From positions 1 to 64,000 of the forward strand of contig JAKJHU010000757.1 of NCBI GenBank assembly GCA_022316685.1: a stretch of 64,000 nucleotides of DNA. The letters run 5' to 3'. The notes under the pieces were generated by a model. That model saw nothing but the letters and a program-made list of their open reading frames with translations, was not told the origin of the DNA and did not search any database. The translations under genes and the position numbers were made by a program. Below are positions 36,241-47,600 of this stretch, in pieces. This stretch comes from Progne subis subis (lineage: Eukaryota > Chordata > Aves > Passeriformes > Hirundinidae). Position 1 is the stretch's first letter; each line of letters begins with the position of its first letter.

Positions 36241-37460
36241 GAAACGCTTTTTCATCTGTGCTACCTTGGCAGCCTCTGTTTGAGTACCAGCAAATTATTC
36301 TTTGTTTACTGCCATCAGAAGATGCCAGCTCTTGGGAGCCTCACAATGCAATTGCAAGCAAAGCCTTGGAAAAGGGGAGAAGCTGGGGACAGGGAGGTCA
36401 CCAAACTGAGTGGTGCCACCACTGCCAAAGAGCAAGATTCCTGCACCCAGTGCAGCAGCCTGTGTGTATCCACAGCCTGTCTCATCCCTGCAGGGCCACG
36501 GTGTGTCCCTTTGGCTTTTCAGCCTGTGGCTGTGGGTTCAGGCAGGAGATGGTGCCCAGTGTGGTATGGGTGGAGGTGTTGCTGAGCAGAGCCAAACCTT
36601 GCTGCTCCTTGGCCTACTCAGCATTTCTCTTGATCAGAAAGTAGTAAAGTTCCAAAACTCAGTGGAGGCTGTGCCAGAGTGCTTCACCTGGTTATTGAGA
36701 CTCCTTGCTAAGCCCCCTCAGCACACCGTCAGGCTGACAAACGTGAGCATTGCTGAAAAAAAATGGAGACATTTCATTTAAAATTTGTGCTGAAACCCAG
36801 TGTTCAGCCTTCTCTGCAAGAAAATGTGATTAAACATCTCCTCTTTAGCTTGAAAACACTTGCCAAGTTTAATCTGAAAATTCATTACACCCTCTCTCCA
36901 CATACATTTTCCAATGAATGAACTATTTATCTCCACCCTATTAAATATATATATAAATATCTGTCTCTTACTGTATTGCCAGACTGCGGGGCTCATGTGT
37001 GGGTTTAGAGACAGACTTGCTTTGAGACTCGTCATTCTTCTATGTGTCCCTAACTCTGTTGGAAACCTCTGGATGATGGGCTTCCAGTCAAGTCTTGGGG
37101 AAGGGAGAGGCCACTTCCAAAGGGAAAACTGAGTTAAATAATTTTTAAAAACCCAGAAAAACCAAAAAACCCCAAACCAACACAAACAAACCAACCCAAA
37201 ACCTCTTTGAAATAAAAATGTGCAATCTTCTGGCTCAATGGTTGCTTTGGAGCACCACGGAAGTGATCCTTGATGGCTAGCACAGAGCTATCCATGTGCT
37301 TCAAGTCCTGATCTCCCCAATCAACCCTCCTCCTAATGGGGAATATTTATTCTGTGTTGACAGAAGTGTGTTCCAGGGTGGGAACTAATATTAATTATAT
37401 GACAAACACATCCTTGGGCAGCGATTTACATGTGGCCTTACATCAAACAACTCAAGGTCC
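36241..37460. other. Unique non-coding sequence
   Basis: No gene recognised. An AT run with TATATATA lies near 36944-36956, and an A/C-rich simple stretch spans about 37138-37202. Confidence 0.45.
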
Positions 37461-37485
37461 TATAAAAGCGGAGCAGAGTCTGCTC
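37461..37485 (+). promoter_or_regulatory. Candidate TATA box followed by a palindrome
   Basis: TATAAAAG at 37461-37468 is a consensus-quality TATA box. It is followed two bases later by GAGCAGA-G-TCTGCTC (37471-37485), a perfect inverted repeat with 7-bp arms. The downstream 30-60 bp do not open into a recognisable exon, and no CpG enrichment is present. Chance occurrence of a TATA motif in 64 kb is quite likely, so this is a weak call. Confidence 0.2.
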
Positions 37486-37886
37486 CTGCTCCCTGCTGCA
37501 TACTGAATGAATCCAGGCAGGATATTTGATTGTTGTGACCTTCAGGCTGTTCCCAGCCCTTGCATACCCACGCAGGTGACTGGCACAGACTTGTCAGCCC
37601 ATCCTGGTGGGGCTCTTCAAGCAGTTTAGAGAACCTCTTGTGAAATACCAGGTGTGCAAAGGCACAGGGTGCCTCGAGCTGGGGTCTGCCTCCTTAAACC
37701 TGCACAGTATTTACAGCTTTATCATCTGCAGAGAACAGCTGGTGCCTCGTCCCGCTGCATACTCCTCAGTGTGACTCTCTAACTTGCAGTCTGATTTATG
37801 GAGCATGCCTTGCTTTACTCAGTAAAATTTATAAATGGCACAAAAAAAATTTTAAAAACCAACCAAACAAACAAACAAAAAAAAAC
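37486..37886. other. Unique non-coding sequence leading into simple repeats
   Basis: No gene recognised. The last 50 bases become A-rich with a short CAAA repeat (37863-37878) that leads directly into the long purine tract. Confidence 0.5.
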
Positions 37887-38175
37887 GAAAGGAAAGGAAG
37901 GAAAGGAAGGAAAGGAAAGGAAAGGAAAGGAAAGGAAAGGAAAGGAAGGAAAGGAAAGGAAGGAAAGGAAAGGAAAGGAAAGGAAGGAAAGGAAGGAAAG
38001 GAAAGGAAAGGAAAGGAAAGGAAAGGAAAGGAAAGGAAAGGAAAGGAAGGAAAGGAAAGGAAAGGAAAGGAAGGAAAGGAAGGAAAGGAAAGGAAAGGAA
38101 GGAAAGGAAAGGAAAGGAAAGGAAAGGAAGGAAAGGAAAGGAAAGGAAAGGAAAAGGAAAAGGAAAAGAAAAAAG
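37887..38175. repeat. 289-nt homopurine GGAAA/GGAAGGAAA microsatellite
   Basis: Every base of the + strand from 37887 to 38175 is A or G. The repeat is mostly GGAAA units with interspersed GGAA units, and the last 30 bases become A-richer. Long homopurine-homopyrimidine tracts with mirror symmetry can form intramolecular triplex (H-DNA), and they are unstable in length. Because it has few in-frame stops it generates long K/E/R/G-rich frames on + and F/L/S/P-rich frames on -, which are not genes. The exact length may be affected by assembly. Confidence 0.97.
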
Positions 38176-40695
38176 TGGGTGAGCCTCTTTACTTCATGTT
38201 CTGCCATCAGAACTGACAAGTAAAAGGGCAGATGGGAAAATACCTGCTGAGAATGAAGGAAGATCTACTAAACAGAGATCTATCTCCACTCCCCATGAAG
38301 TTATCAATGCTGTGGTGATCTGAGTATGAAAATAACATATTGTCAGAGCCAAGTGCTAGCAGAGGAATAGCTCAGCTATATTGGGCCTCATAAAAAAACA
38401 AATCTGGGGTATTTGAAGCAGCCCAGCCAAGGGATATCTGATTCCAGAACTGTCTCTTTTTTTGCTTATCCATTTCATCATCCATGGTTGTCTTTCACTG
38501 CCAGAAGACACGGAAACAGCATCGTGAAATCCTCTGGCTCAAGGGGGTCAGTTTAGAGATGTTTGGGAAATCTTATGATTTTTCCCTCCATCAAAAAAAG
38601 AAAAAAAAAATCTGATTTCTCAATACCAAAACTTGCCTTTAGGAATGGTTGGGATTGATGGATTTCCCAACTTTAAAAATAATTGGTTCCAATACCTTTT
38701 GGAATTGTAAAACTAAGGGTCTCTGACTTCTTTCAGTGCTTACTTAGAAATGCAACCCCAGGGTAACAGAAATGTTTGAGTTTGAGGCAAGAGCAGAGCA
38801 GTCGGCAATAACAGCAGTGAAATAGTTTGACTGTTCCAAACCAGTCTTGAAGGATTATTATTCCGGTTCTAGCCCAATAAATGTTCACAGCATGGGAAAA
38901 CAGCTCTGGGACAGGTTCCTGCCCTGCCAGAATCCTATCATCTCTGTGGAGACTCCATGGATATGGTACCAGTAGGAAACTGTGGGGAAAAAAGGACAGA
39001 GGTACAGAGAGTGTTCTTGTCATAGTGAAGCTCCCCATGCCCCAACAGCATGAAACTTGGGAAACTCATAACTGAAGCAGGAAAATCAGGCAATTAATCT
39101 ATGCATTAAACTGAGTGTTTCCTCTGAGTCCAGCACTTTAATGACTTGAAGGTAGGTATAAACCCACTGTGTGGAGTTTATGAGGGGAATCCTTTTCAAA
39201 TACCTATCACCCAGAAAGGAGAGCTCAGCGACTTCTCATGCACCCCATCTCCCTTAAATATTTTGAGTACAAAATTAATACCTGCTTATCTTTTGTTTTG
39301 CTTTGAATATTCCATGAGCACCTCCTCCATCAGTTGGGATTCAGGACCTGCATCCTCATTTCAGTGGAGCAGTTCTTCTTGTCGAGGAAAGTGTGCAGCT
39401 CTTGCTCCTGCTCTGCCCTGCCTCTCCACTAGGATATTGTCCCGACAATGCTGGGAACACTGCAGGGTGGGATTCAGGGTGACACTTAGCTGCAGCTGAT
39501 GGGACCCTCCCCAGAAAAGAAGCTTGTCCAGGCATAAGGATCACTTACCTCACCCAGTAAGAGCAGCGTGCCTCAGAAACAGACCTCAGGATGTGGGGTC
39601 TTTATCTTTTCCTTGCTGTTGTACAAATGCCCCAGATATGTTGAAATCTCATTTCCTGGTGATCCTAAGAGAGGGTCCACCAAGGATGGAAACAATTTTA
39701 GGCAGGCTGCAGATTAAAAAAGAGGGAAATGAGGGGAAGATGTTGCCTGATGATGTGAGGACTCTGGAAATCGAAGTATCAGGTGATAGAGTAGAAAAAG
39801 GAGGTTGAAATGTGGAGAACAGAAAGGGAAAAATCTGAGAATGAAAGAGAACAGCAGCTGCCGATAATATGTCTTTGATGGAGAGGGGATACACACAGCT
39901 GCCAAGGGGGTTTTTTTCACCTTCATGTGTGAAAATTCATGTGAATTATTTAATGAATGGATTTGCATATTTTCAAATAAATTGCAGTTTATCCTGCCAT
40001 TACTTCTCCTCTGTTTCTGTTGACAGAAGCTGTTGCTAATCAAGGAGCACATTTTCTGTAGGGTTTTATAAGAGGTGCTCACTGAGACACTGTTTCTCCT
40101 TCCAGGAACACACCAGGAGGGGGAAAGACCCGGGTTCAGGATGAGATTTCTCTTAGGACACACACCAAAATCCCATTTCCCAGTGAGAACAAAATCCTTT
40201 TCAGATTCCATGCTATGCTTCACTTAGGGTGGGAGGAAGATGAAGAAGGACTTGCAATGGTGCGAGGACCAGAAGAGTTAAAAGTGTAGGGACAGGTCAG
40301 AAGACCTTTATTCTCTACAGAACAGTAGGCAAAACAAATAATTGTGCTGTATTAATAAAGCCTGGGGATGGTTTTCTATAAATATGCCTGGGGGGTAAGC
40401 ACACAGGAGTAGGAGAGCTATTTCAGCCAAAAGATAGTGCTGGCATGAGAACAAATATATATAAATTGTCCACAAATAAACCAGGCTGGAAATTAGCTGA
40501 GGGCTTAGGACCATTAGAGCAATTGGTTTTGGGGCAACCATGGAGGCAGAAATCCAAATAGCTTTTAGGAGAGAGCACACTACAGCTCTGAAAGGGCGTT
40601 GTGATGTGTTGCTGCAGCAGCAAGGATTGGATTTGGCAAGTCTGGAATCCCTGCCAGCCCCACGTTCTTGTGTTTCAAGTGTTTGGGAGGTTTGA
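38176..40695. other. Unique non-coding sequence
   Basis: No gene recognised. An ATTTGCAT octamer lies at about 39960. The open frame on the - strand at 39714-40223 (169 codons) has no recognisable domain and a composition rich in F, S and L. Confidence 0.45.
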
Positions 40696-40747
40696 CTTCC
40701 CTTTTTTTTTTTTTTTTTTTTTTTTTTTCTTCTTTCTTTTTTTTCAG
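40696..40747. repeat. Homopyrimidine tract ending in CAG
   Basis: Fifty pyrimidines (40696-40745), mostly T, followed by AG. On the + strand this has the form of a strong 3' splice acceptor, but the following frames close within a few codons and no exon is recognisable. I treat it as a T-rich simple repeat. Confidence 0.7.
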
Positions 40748-41239
40748 ATAAATATGGCTTAGTGAGCAAAAGCAAATAAACTGCTTCTGGAAAGCAGTGG
40801 GAAAAATTGTTTGAACATTTTTCAAGGTATTTTAAGGCAAAAAGAGTTAAAGACAAAAGTTGAAAGGCCAGCTCTCACCTCCCTATCAGAGCTGTGGCAG
40901 CCTGGGTTGCCCTTTCCAGATAGGAAGGCTGAAAAATGAAGGTGCAGGGAAATGTCACTGACCTGGGCTCAAAGAGGGCATGGAGATGGGGTATCCTGGA
41001 GACAGTGACCACTGAATTCCAGAGCAGTTTCCCACTCCTAGGCAGGAAAGGTGTTCCACCAGGCATTACTCAGTGATGGAAAGGATCAAGTTGAGTTTCT
41101 GAAACAAGTTACTCCTCATCAGTACCTTGACAGCCCCCTGCTTCATGTCCCAAGCCAGCAGTGTATTTCCTGTCCAGCCCAAGCCCAGGTTTTTATTTGC
41201 TAGTTCCCACTAGGATGTGTCAACAGGATGCAGTTCATG
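40748..41239. other. Unique non-coding sequence
   Basis: No gene or repeat recognised. The last part may include eroded upstream CR1 sequence. Confidence 0.4.
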
Positions 41240-41914
41240 GACAAACAGCCCTGTGCACCAATATATGCCAGGGACCACTTGTTGGAAGGCAGCTCAGCAG
41301 AAAAGGCCCTGGGGATCCTGGTGAGCACAAGCTGACCATGAGCCACCAGTGTGCCTTTGCAGCCAAAAGGGACAACGGGATCCTGAGCTGCACCAGGCTG
41401 ATCCCTGCCCTCTGCTCAGCCCTGGTGAGGCCACCGCTGCAGTATCGTGTCTGGTGCTTGGCCTCCCCACTGCACTGCGGGAAGTGGCCACACTGGAGAG
41501 AGGCCAAAGACAGACCACAAGGATGATGAAGGGACTGGAACATTTCTTATGAGGAAATGCTGGAGAGCTTGGACAGTTCAGCCTGGAGAGCACTGTGAGG
41601 GGATCTCATCAATGTACAGAAAAACCTTAAGGGAGGGTGACAGAGAACAGAGCCAGGCTCTTTCCAGTGGTACCCAGTGATAGCAATAGAGGCAAGTAGC
41701 ACAAACTGGGACACAGAAGGCTGCTGCTGAACATCAGGGAACACTCTGTTACTGTGAGGGTGACCAAGTACAGTAACAGGTTTAGTCCCCACCCTACAAG
41801 ATCCTCAGAAGGCATGCTCACAGGCAGCCTGCTCTAGGTGGTCCTGCTTGGCCAGAGGGCTTGGATAAAATGACAGAGTTGCCTGTCAGCCTTAGCTTGC
41901 CTGTGATTCTATGC
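41240..41914 (+). mobile_element. CR1 LINE fragment, ORF2 end to 3' terminus, sense
   Basis: Landmarks in CR1 order are: 'agctgaccatgagccaccag', 'tgtgcctttgcagcc', 'gacaacgggatcctga', 'ccctggtgaggccac', 'ggatgatgaagggactgg', 'gaggaaatgctggagagctt', 'ttcagcctggagag', 'acatcagggaacactctgtt', 'actgtgagggtgacc' and, at the end, 'gattctat' as a remnant of the terminal octamer. At about 675 bp it is the longest CR1 piece in the window. It is diverged, with internal deletions between the coding end and the 3' tail, and it is not open. The left boundary is approximate. Confidence 0.88.
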
Positions 41915-44049
41915 ATTCCACCGGCAAATGGTGTTCTGTTTCAAAGGATCTATTTTATTTGCAATCTACAATCTACAGTTTTCATTTGAAGCCTCCTAAC
42001 TCCATTTTAAGGAACAGAAAACAACTGGCACCTCTCCATCCCTTCCTTCCTCCTCACAATCTTGCAGACCTTTCTCATGCCTTGGTTATCAGTTTGTCAA
42101 ATCTTAGCCTCAGCTTATTCTGTTCCTCCTCACACAGCTGCAGTTCTATTGCTTTGCTTGTTATTTTTGCCTTTTTCCAAACCTTTTCCAAAACAGCTCA
42201 CTCTGGGGAGCACCATGACACTGGAAAGTCCCAGGTCACAAACAGCAGGAGACACATACAGTGAATTTATAGACCTCAGTCATTTACAGAAGATGAAATT
42301 GAAGTCTCAGAGAATAGACAGGCACAGTATTGACTGGTAAGCTGTTAAATCAACACACAGCTTTGGGATGCTATGTCTATCTGTTCACAGCAGGAGGATC
42401 ACTCTGATGAAGGAGCTCCTGATGGACCTCCCAAACTAGTCCTGAAGCTGTATCTGCTCACCGCTCCAGTGTGGCCAAACCCCATTAAACTGCTTGTCCT
42501 TTTAGGGCCAGAGTGGAACCTGTCCAAATTCACCCCTAAAGGACTCTGAGTATGATATAGCTGGGGTTCAAAAGTCCTTAAATTGAGAGGGGTGGAATCT
42601 GGTACTATGGCTTTCCATGGCTTGCCTACACATCTCCCACTCTCCTTCAATCAGTGGAGCTCTCTTTGTTTGGAGCCATCATTTTCTGGCATATGAATTG
42701 AAAAACAGCAATTGCCAGAGGTGCTGAAGCACTGCAATTTAGCTCTGGGTTGCTGGGCAGCAATTTAAACTACCGTAATTTCAGGAGATTCATAGAGGAA
42801 CCCTTCCCTAATTGAGCCTTTTTGCTTCAGTCAGTCAGAGATGCTTATACAGAGGACAATGAGTCACTATAGGAAACATCAATATGAGAAGTCACAGAGA
42901 AGGAACAAGACCGAGTTCAAGCTGCCCAAAAACTTACTGAAAATTTCAGTTCAGCAACAGCATTTCACAAAACCAACCTTCTCTAAAATACTTTTTGAGA
43001 GCTGCTGTTCGGTTTTCATAAAAAAAAAAAAAAAAGGTAAGGACACACATAAGAGAATGAGCAGTAGCAATCCTGTTCTCTAACTTGCAGAGTATTTTCT
43101 GGTTGAGAATTGAGACATGACAGAGGAAGTTGAAGATCAGTAGGAGCTCCTTGCCTACAGGGAAGCACAGGGTGAAGTCACGGCTCCTCCCCTGGACTTA
43201 TGATCAGAGCAGCCCATGTGGGAGCTCATAGAGGTGACTCTGGAGCAGGGCTTTTTCTCACCCCCCTGTCCTCCACCCTAAAAATGCTTTCGCTTTGAGT
43301 CTGTGTGAGCAGAGGGGAGCAGGGTGGGCACCTGGGAATAGGACATGAGCTGACACCTCAACCAGTACCACTTGTCCTTTCTCATTAAGGCAGCCCTGTT
43401 TCCTTGCACTCTCCTCACAGCTCTAAACCCTGTTACTCCTTCTTGTCCCAGCTTCTGAACACATTAATTAAAAACATCTCATGCCAGTCCATCCTAGTTT
43501 GCAGGTGAACTCTCTTTTCAGTATTCATCAAGCTTCATTCTCTGGTGCTTGGTGACAATTTTATCTTCCTCTGGAGAAACAAAAGAAGGAGAGATGATGT
43601 TGCTGTAAAGAGATGCTAATCGCACTATGGGGATCTCCTGAAGAATTTGTAGAGCTCTTTGTTGCAGGATGCCGGGTCTCCTTGTCCTCGGCTCTTTGTT
43701 TCCTCGCTGACTTCTGTAACACATTGTGTGGTCAGGAAGACAGGGTAGAATTTATAAAGATATTGAAGGGCAAGGGAAGGGCATTACTTAATATTGCATC
43801 TCAGAGGATGCCACAAGCTGTTTTGAATTGTGCCTGCCTTTTTATTGCACATATGCAGTGCCTAGTTGACGGGGACAGGGATCTGCTTTCACTCTGCATC
43901 AGTGGGTGGGTGGGGTCGGAGGTGCTTTTTTCCTGCTATGACTTTTGGTTCCTTTCTGGCTTACCAAGAATTGAAAATGGATTACTGTCTGTGATGGGCA
44001 TTTTGAGATAAATTCGTGTTCTATATGTTATAAACTATAAACTGTATTA
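41915..44049. other. Unique non-coding sequence
   Basis: No gene recognised. An A17 run lies at 43020-43036. A weak MIR-like patch at 42275-42330 is listed separately. The open frame at 43613-44011 (132 codons) has no recognisable domain. Confidence 0.45.
42275..42330 (+). mobile_element. Possible MIR-like SINE relic
   Basis: The stretch 'catttacagaagatgaaatt' followed by 'gaagtctcagagaat' resembles the MIR core ('attttacagatgaggaaact', then 'gaggctcagagag'). The match is short and diverged, so chance resemblance is possible. Old MIR copies are known across amniotes including birds. Confidence 0.3.
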
Positions 44050-44108
44050 CAAGCAGAGGGTTTCCACTAAACTGTGGAAACTCTCCTGCTTGCCAAGTCT
44101 TGCCAAGT
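44050..44108. repeat. Hairpin-forming inverted repeat plus a 10-bp tandem duplication
   Basis: The arms CAAGCAGAGGGTTTCCAC (44050-44067) and GTGGAAACTCTCCTGCTTG (44074-44092) are complementary across 18 positions with one bulge and one mismatch or wobble, around a 6-nt loop. The right arm runs into two perfect copies of CTTGCCAAGT (44089-44098 and 44099-44108). The structure ends 12 bp before the start of the LTR at 44121. It may be a relic of the insertion locus, a small foldback element, or a hairpin RNA. I cannot tell which. Confidence 0.75.
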
Positions 44109-44120
44109 ATGATTTGCAAT

Positions 44121-44634
44121 TGTAGAGACGCCAGACAACAGCAGGGCGAAGCCCAGATTAGCAACCAGAAGGAATGGCCAAACAGGAGATGTCCCATCCA
44201 TCAAAGAAGAGCCACCTGCCTCCTCCGGGAATTAACACTTGATATCAACCTGGAAGAGGAAGACCCAGAGATGTCGCTATCAGCATCCCAATGCTGACTC
44301 CTCGGAACTCCATTTCAGGCGCCCGATTCTGCTGGGAAGAAGCATTCAGAACCAAGCGGCCAGAGAAAGAAAACACATGAATATGTGTTGCAGATATGAT
44401 CTAACAAGAAAACTGCCTCGGGGAAGAAAAACTGTATAAAACCTGCCCACTGGATCTAGGCAATCATGAACGGGGGAAGACTGGCTCATTTGTGGCCGTC
44501 TCTACGTTCACCCAACTTCGATAACTCGGGATTGAGGCTGTCTCTTTTATTGTGGCTATTTCAGATTGTTAATATTTTTAAAATGGCAAAATAAAATTAC
44601 TTTATATTAAATTGGCTATTGATTGTCCATAACA
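44121..44634 (+). mobile_element. Solo LTR of an endogenous retrovirus with TATA box and polyadenylation signal
   Basis: The proposed LTR starts TGTAGAGACG and ends with ATAACA (514 bp), giving the canonical TG...CA ends. TATAAAAC lies at 44435-44442 and AATAAA at 44590-44595. The spacing is typical of U3-R-U5 organisation, with transcription predicted to start around 44465. The last 25 bp resemble the U5 end of other avian LTRs. I see no matching target duplication ('gcaat' on the left, 'ctgtc' on the right) and no primer-binding site after the LTR. It is therefore a solo LTR, and its ends may be off by a few bases. The class (ERV1 or ERVK) is uncertain. No viral gene is attached. Confidence 0.7.
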
Positions 44635-47600
44635 CTGTCCATACATATGCATTTCTTCTTCTGGAGTTTGAGCAGAGCTTGGGGAGTCTCCGGAGGAACA
44701 CATGGAGCCAGGTGTGGGAGGAAGATGGTTCTGGATGGGATTGACAGTGACTGGTTCCTTCAGGTGACTGTGGTTTTTTTGCAATGCTGCCAGCAGCAAT
44801 CCCCACCTCCTAATGACAAAAACCCAGGGGCCATTTTCTCCTTCTCTGACACAGCCCAAGGGCAGCCATTTGCAGTCTGCAGATACCGCCAAGATCTGCC
44901 TCTGTGCTCCCAAACACAGCCTAAGAACCAGGTCATCTTCTGTTTGGGTCCTGGCTGCAGGGGACAACAACCAGCTGGGCTGTAGGTTATGGGTTGAAAT
45001 CAGCACTGCCTTTGAGGGCTGCTTTGCTACGTCCATCAACAGGAACTTCTTTGGGCCCTTCATCATCCCTGCAGGTGAAGTTACACATACCCAGACTTGC
45101 CTTGCAAGTTGTCCCCATTGCCTGACAACCAGCCTAGCATGTCCTGACAGTGCCAGCTGCCTGTAAAGCCTTTTGGCTCTGCCTGCCACATCCCAGTGCA
45201 TGCCCTGGGCTCGGTGGACTAGCAGCTTCGATGCCTTCAAAGAGTTAACTTCTGTCCAGATACTCTTCCTCGAGTGATGTGATTTGAAACAGGGGCCAGC
45301 ACACAGCAACACAGAACAGACTGGAGCAAACCATATGCTTCTGCACAAGAATAACAGCATCATTAAAATCCTGAATCAAGAACTCAAAGGAGCATTTGAA
45401 GAGTACATAGCAGCGGGTCCTGAATCCTAACTATCAGCTTCTCTTCCCCTCGAATCCTTTGTACAGGCTGAACGTGAAAGCAAAATGTGTACTCAATCAC
45501 AGCAGCCCACTTCCTCCTCAAGTAACTCTCCAGGCATGTGTTTACCTCAGGAGTGAGATGTAGCCTAAACCAGCAGGGAAACAAACAGGTGAAACAATAG
45601 AGAGAAAAGGAGTATGGGGGGAGAGAGAACAAGACAGACCCCAGTCACTGCTTAAACTTTGCTTATTTACAGCTGCAGCATACATATGAAGATCTATAGC
45701 ACTTACACCCAAATAAATCCTCCCCTAGAGACAGGTGGCAGATATCCCCCTCCATTATTTACAGCCACTTCTCAGTGGAAACTGCAAGCTGTAAAATGCC
45801 CATACAGTGTTGGAGAGATTTATTGTCCTCCTGTATTTCACACACTGCCTTGCCCTGCCGCGCTGCCTTTGGGGAGACATGGCAAATGGACTCCAAGGTG
45901 TTTGACAAAGATGAAGACTCATTTATTACTTGATGCTTTGGAGAGAAATATTTGTGCGCAACAGCCTACATGGGTAGCAAAGGTTAATCCTCTCCTCCCC
46001 CATCAAGTCAGCTTTTCATGGGCAAGCAGAAAGCAATGTGTTGGCAAGGAAAGGAGCAAGGAAGGGGAGCAGCAGCAGTGACCTGTGTCACCCTGCGTCC
46101 TTTAGTAGGGCCAGAGGAGTCTGGGGACTTCACTCTGCCACTGACCCTTCACCCAACCAAGTTTGATCTCAATTTTTTCTTTCACAGATCTTGGTCCTAC
46201 AGGAATGGGACTGATGTCCTCAGTTCTAAGCAGCAGATGAGATTTCCTGAATCCTGCTCTTAGAGGAGACTTTTGTCTTGCAGGTCAAAAGCATCCATGA
46301 CACTCAGCAACCTGAAATTCAGTTGTGACACTTGACTCCCCCTGGCACAGTGGGGCACAGGACCATAAAGGCTTTTGGCAAGATGTGCTTCAAAGGGGAC
46401 TTTAGAGTGTCTTCTCTAAGGTTGGGACCCCACAAATGCATCCCCTTGTCCTTCTCTGCTAGCAGGGCTGACAGGACTGCTCTCTCATCTCTGAAGGTGA
46501 TCCCTGAGAGTGGGACTGAGGCAAAGAGCCAGCGTGGTGCCAGCAGGCTGCTAGTGTGCTGCCTGCTCTGGATATAGACAAAGAGCTCCAATCTCCGGCG
46601 TTGTCGATAGAATGCTTTTCAGCAGCACTAAATTCTTGCAAAAACTCAAACATGAAAACATAAAAATAAAAACACGGTGTAAAAAATGCACAATAAAAAC
46701 ATAACACCAAATATATCACTTAACTAAAACCGCTTACCCAGTGGCTTTGATGTTAATGCATTGTCTATAACAACGCGGCATTCCCGCTGAATACTAACCA
46801 GCTGCAGAGCCCAAACCCAGCCTTACTCCAGAGGTTTCTGGTTTTACTACCCTGATTTCTGTAGTCAGTCTTCCTCTCCTGGGGTTTATTAGGTCTCGTC
46901 TCCTGCCATGATCAACTAAGAGCTGTTTTCACTTTCTCTTCCCAGTGTTAATTAAAGCTGGGGTGGAGTAACCCATAGAAGACTCCTCAGAGGAAGGAGA
47001 GGAAAACTGAGCCCAGCATGACGGCAGGGTTTGATCAGTGAAGAGCTGTGTTAACAAGAGCGTATGGATGTGAGTGGGATGAACAGTCAGTGGGGAAGGC
47101 AGGAACAGATGATACCCAACTAAGTGCAGTAGGGTTCTCGGGGTCTGCAGGATATGCAAAAGCTCCTGCTCACTGCACAGGCTGCCTTTTGCCTAATGAC
47201 AGCACCAGCCACAGCCTCTGCAGAGCCATCCTGACCTCTTCTTCTACATACAGCATGGAGACAGCCCATATGGAACCCCTCCCGCTCCAGCCTTTGCATG
47301 CTGCTAGCATGGACTCAGTCAGAAATTACTGACCCCTCTTTGATGTCAAATATTGGGGGAGTTCCTGTGTGTACCTGATGAAAATGTGGCAGCTCTGTGC
47401 AGAACTCAGGTGCAGGCAAAAAGCTGAGTGGAAGCCTGGCAAGGAGCAAGACAGAAGAGGAATCTCCAGCTGGAGACTCTTTTGGGTTGTGGCACCTGGA
47501 GGCATGAGTTGTGTTCCATACTGGAAGAGCTACCCGTTGCCCGAAAAGGTTCTGGTCACTTTATTGATGGAACACCTGGATTTCAGTCTCACCTGCTATG

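Noticed and set aside
37798..38223. Lysine/glutamate/arginine-rich 141-codon frame and its F/L/S/P-rich counterpart on the other strand
   Set aside because: Both are direct translations of the GGAAA microsatellite.
44602..45363. 253-codon open frame on the - strand, the longest in the window
   Set aside because: No recognisable domain, no splice or transcript support, and it ends inside an LTR in antisense. A stop-free frame of this length can occur by chance in 64 kb of GC-moderate DNA.
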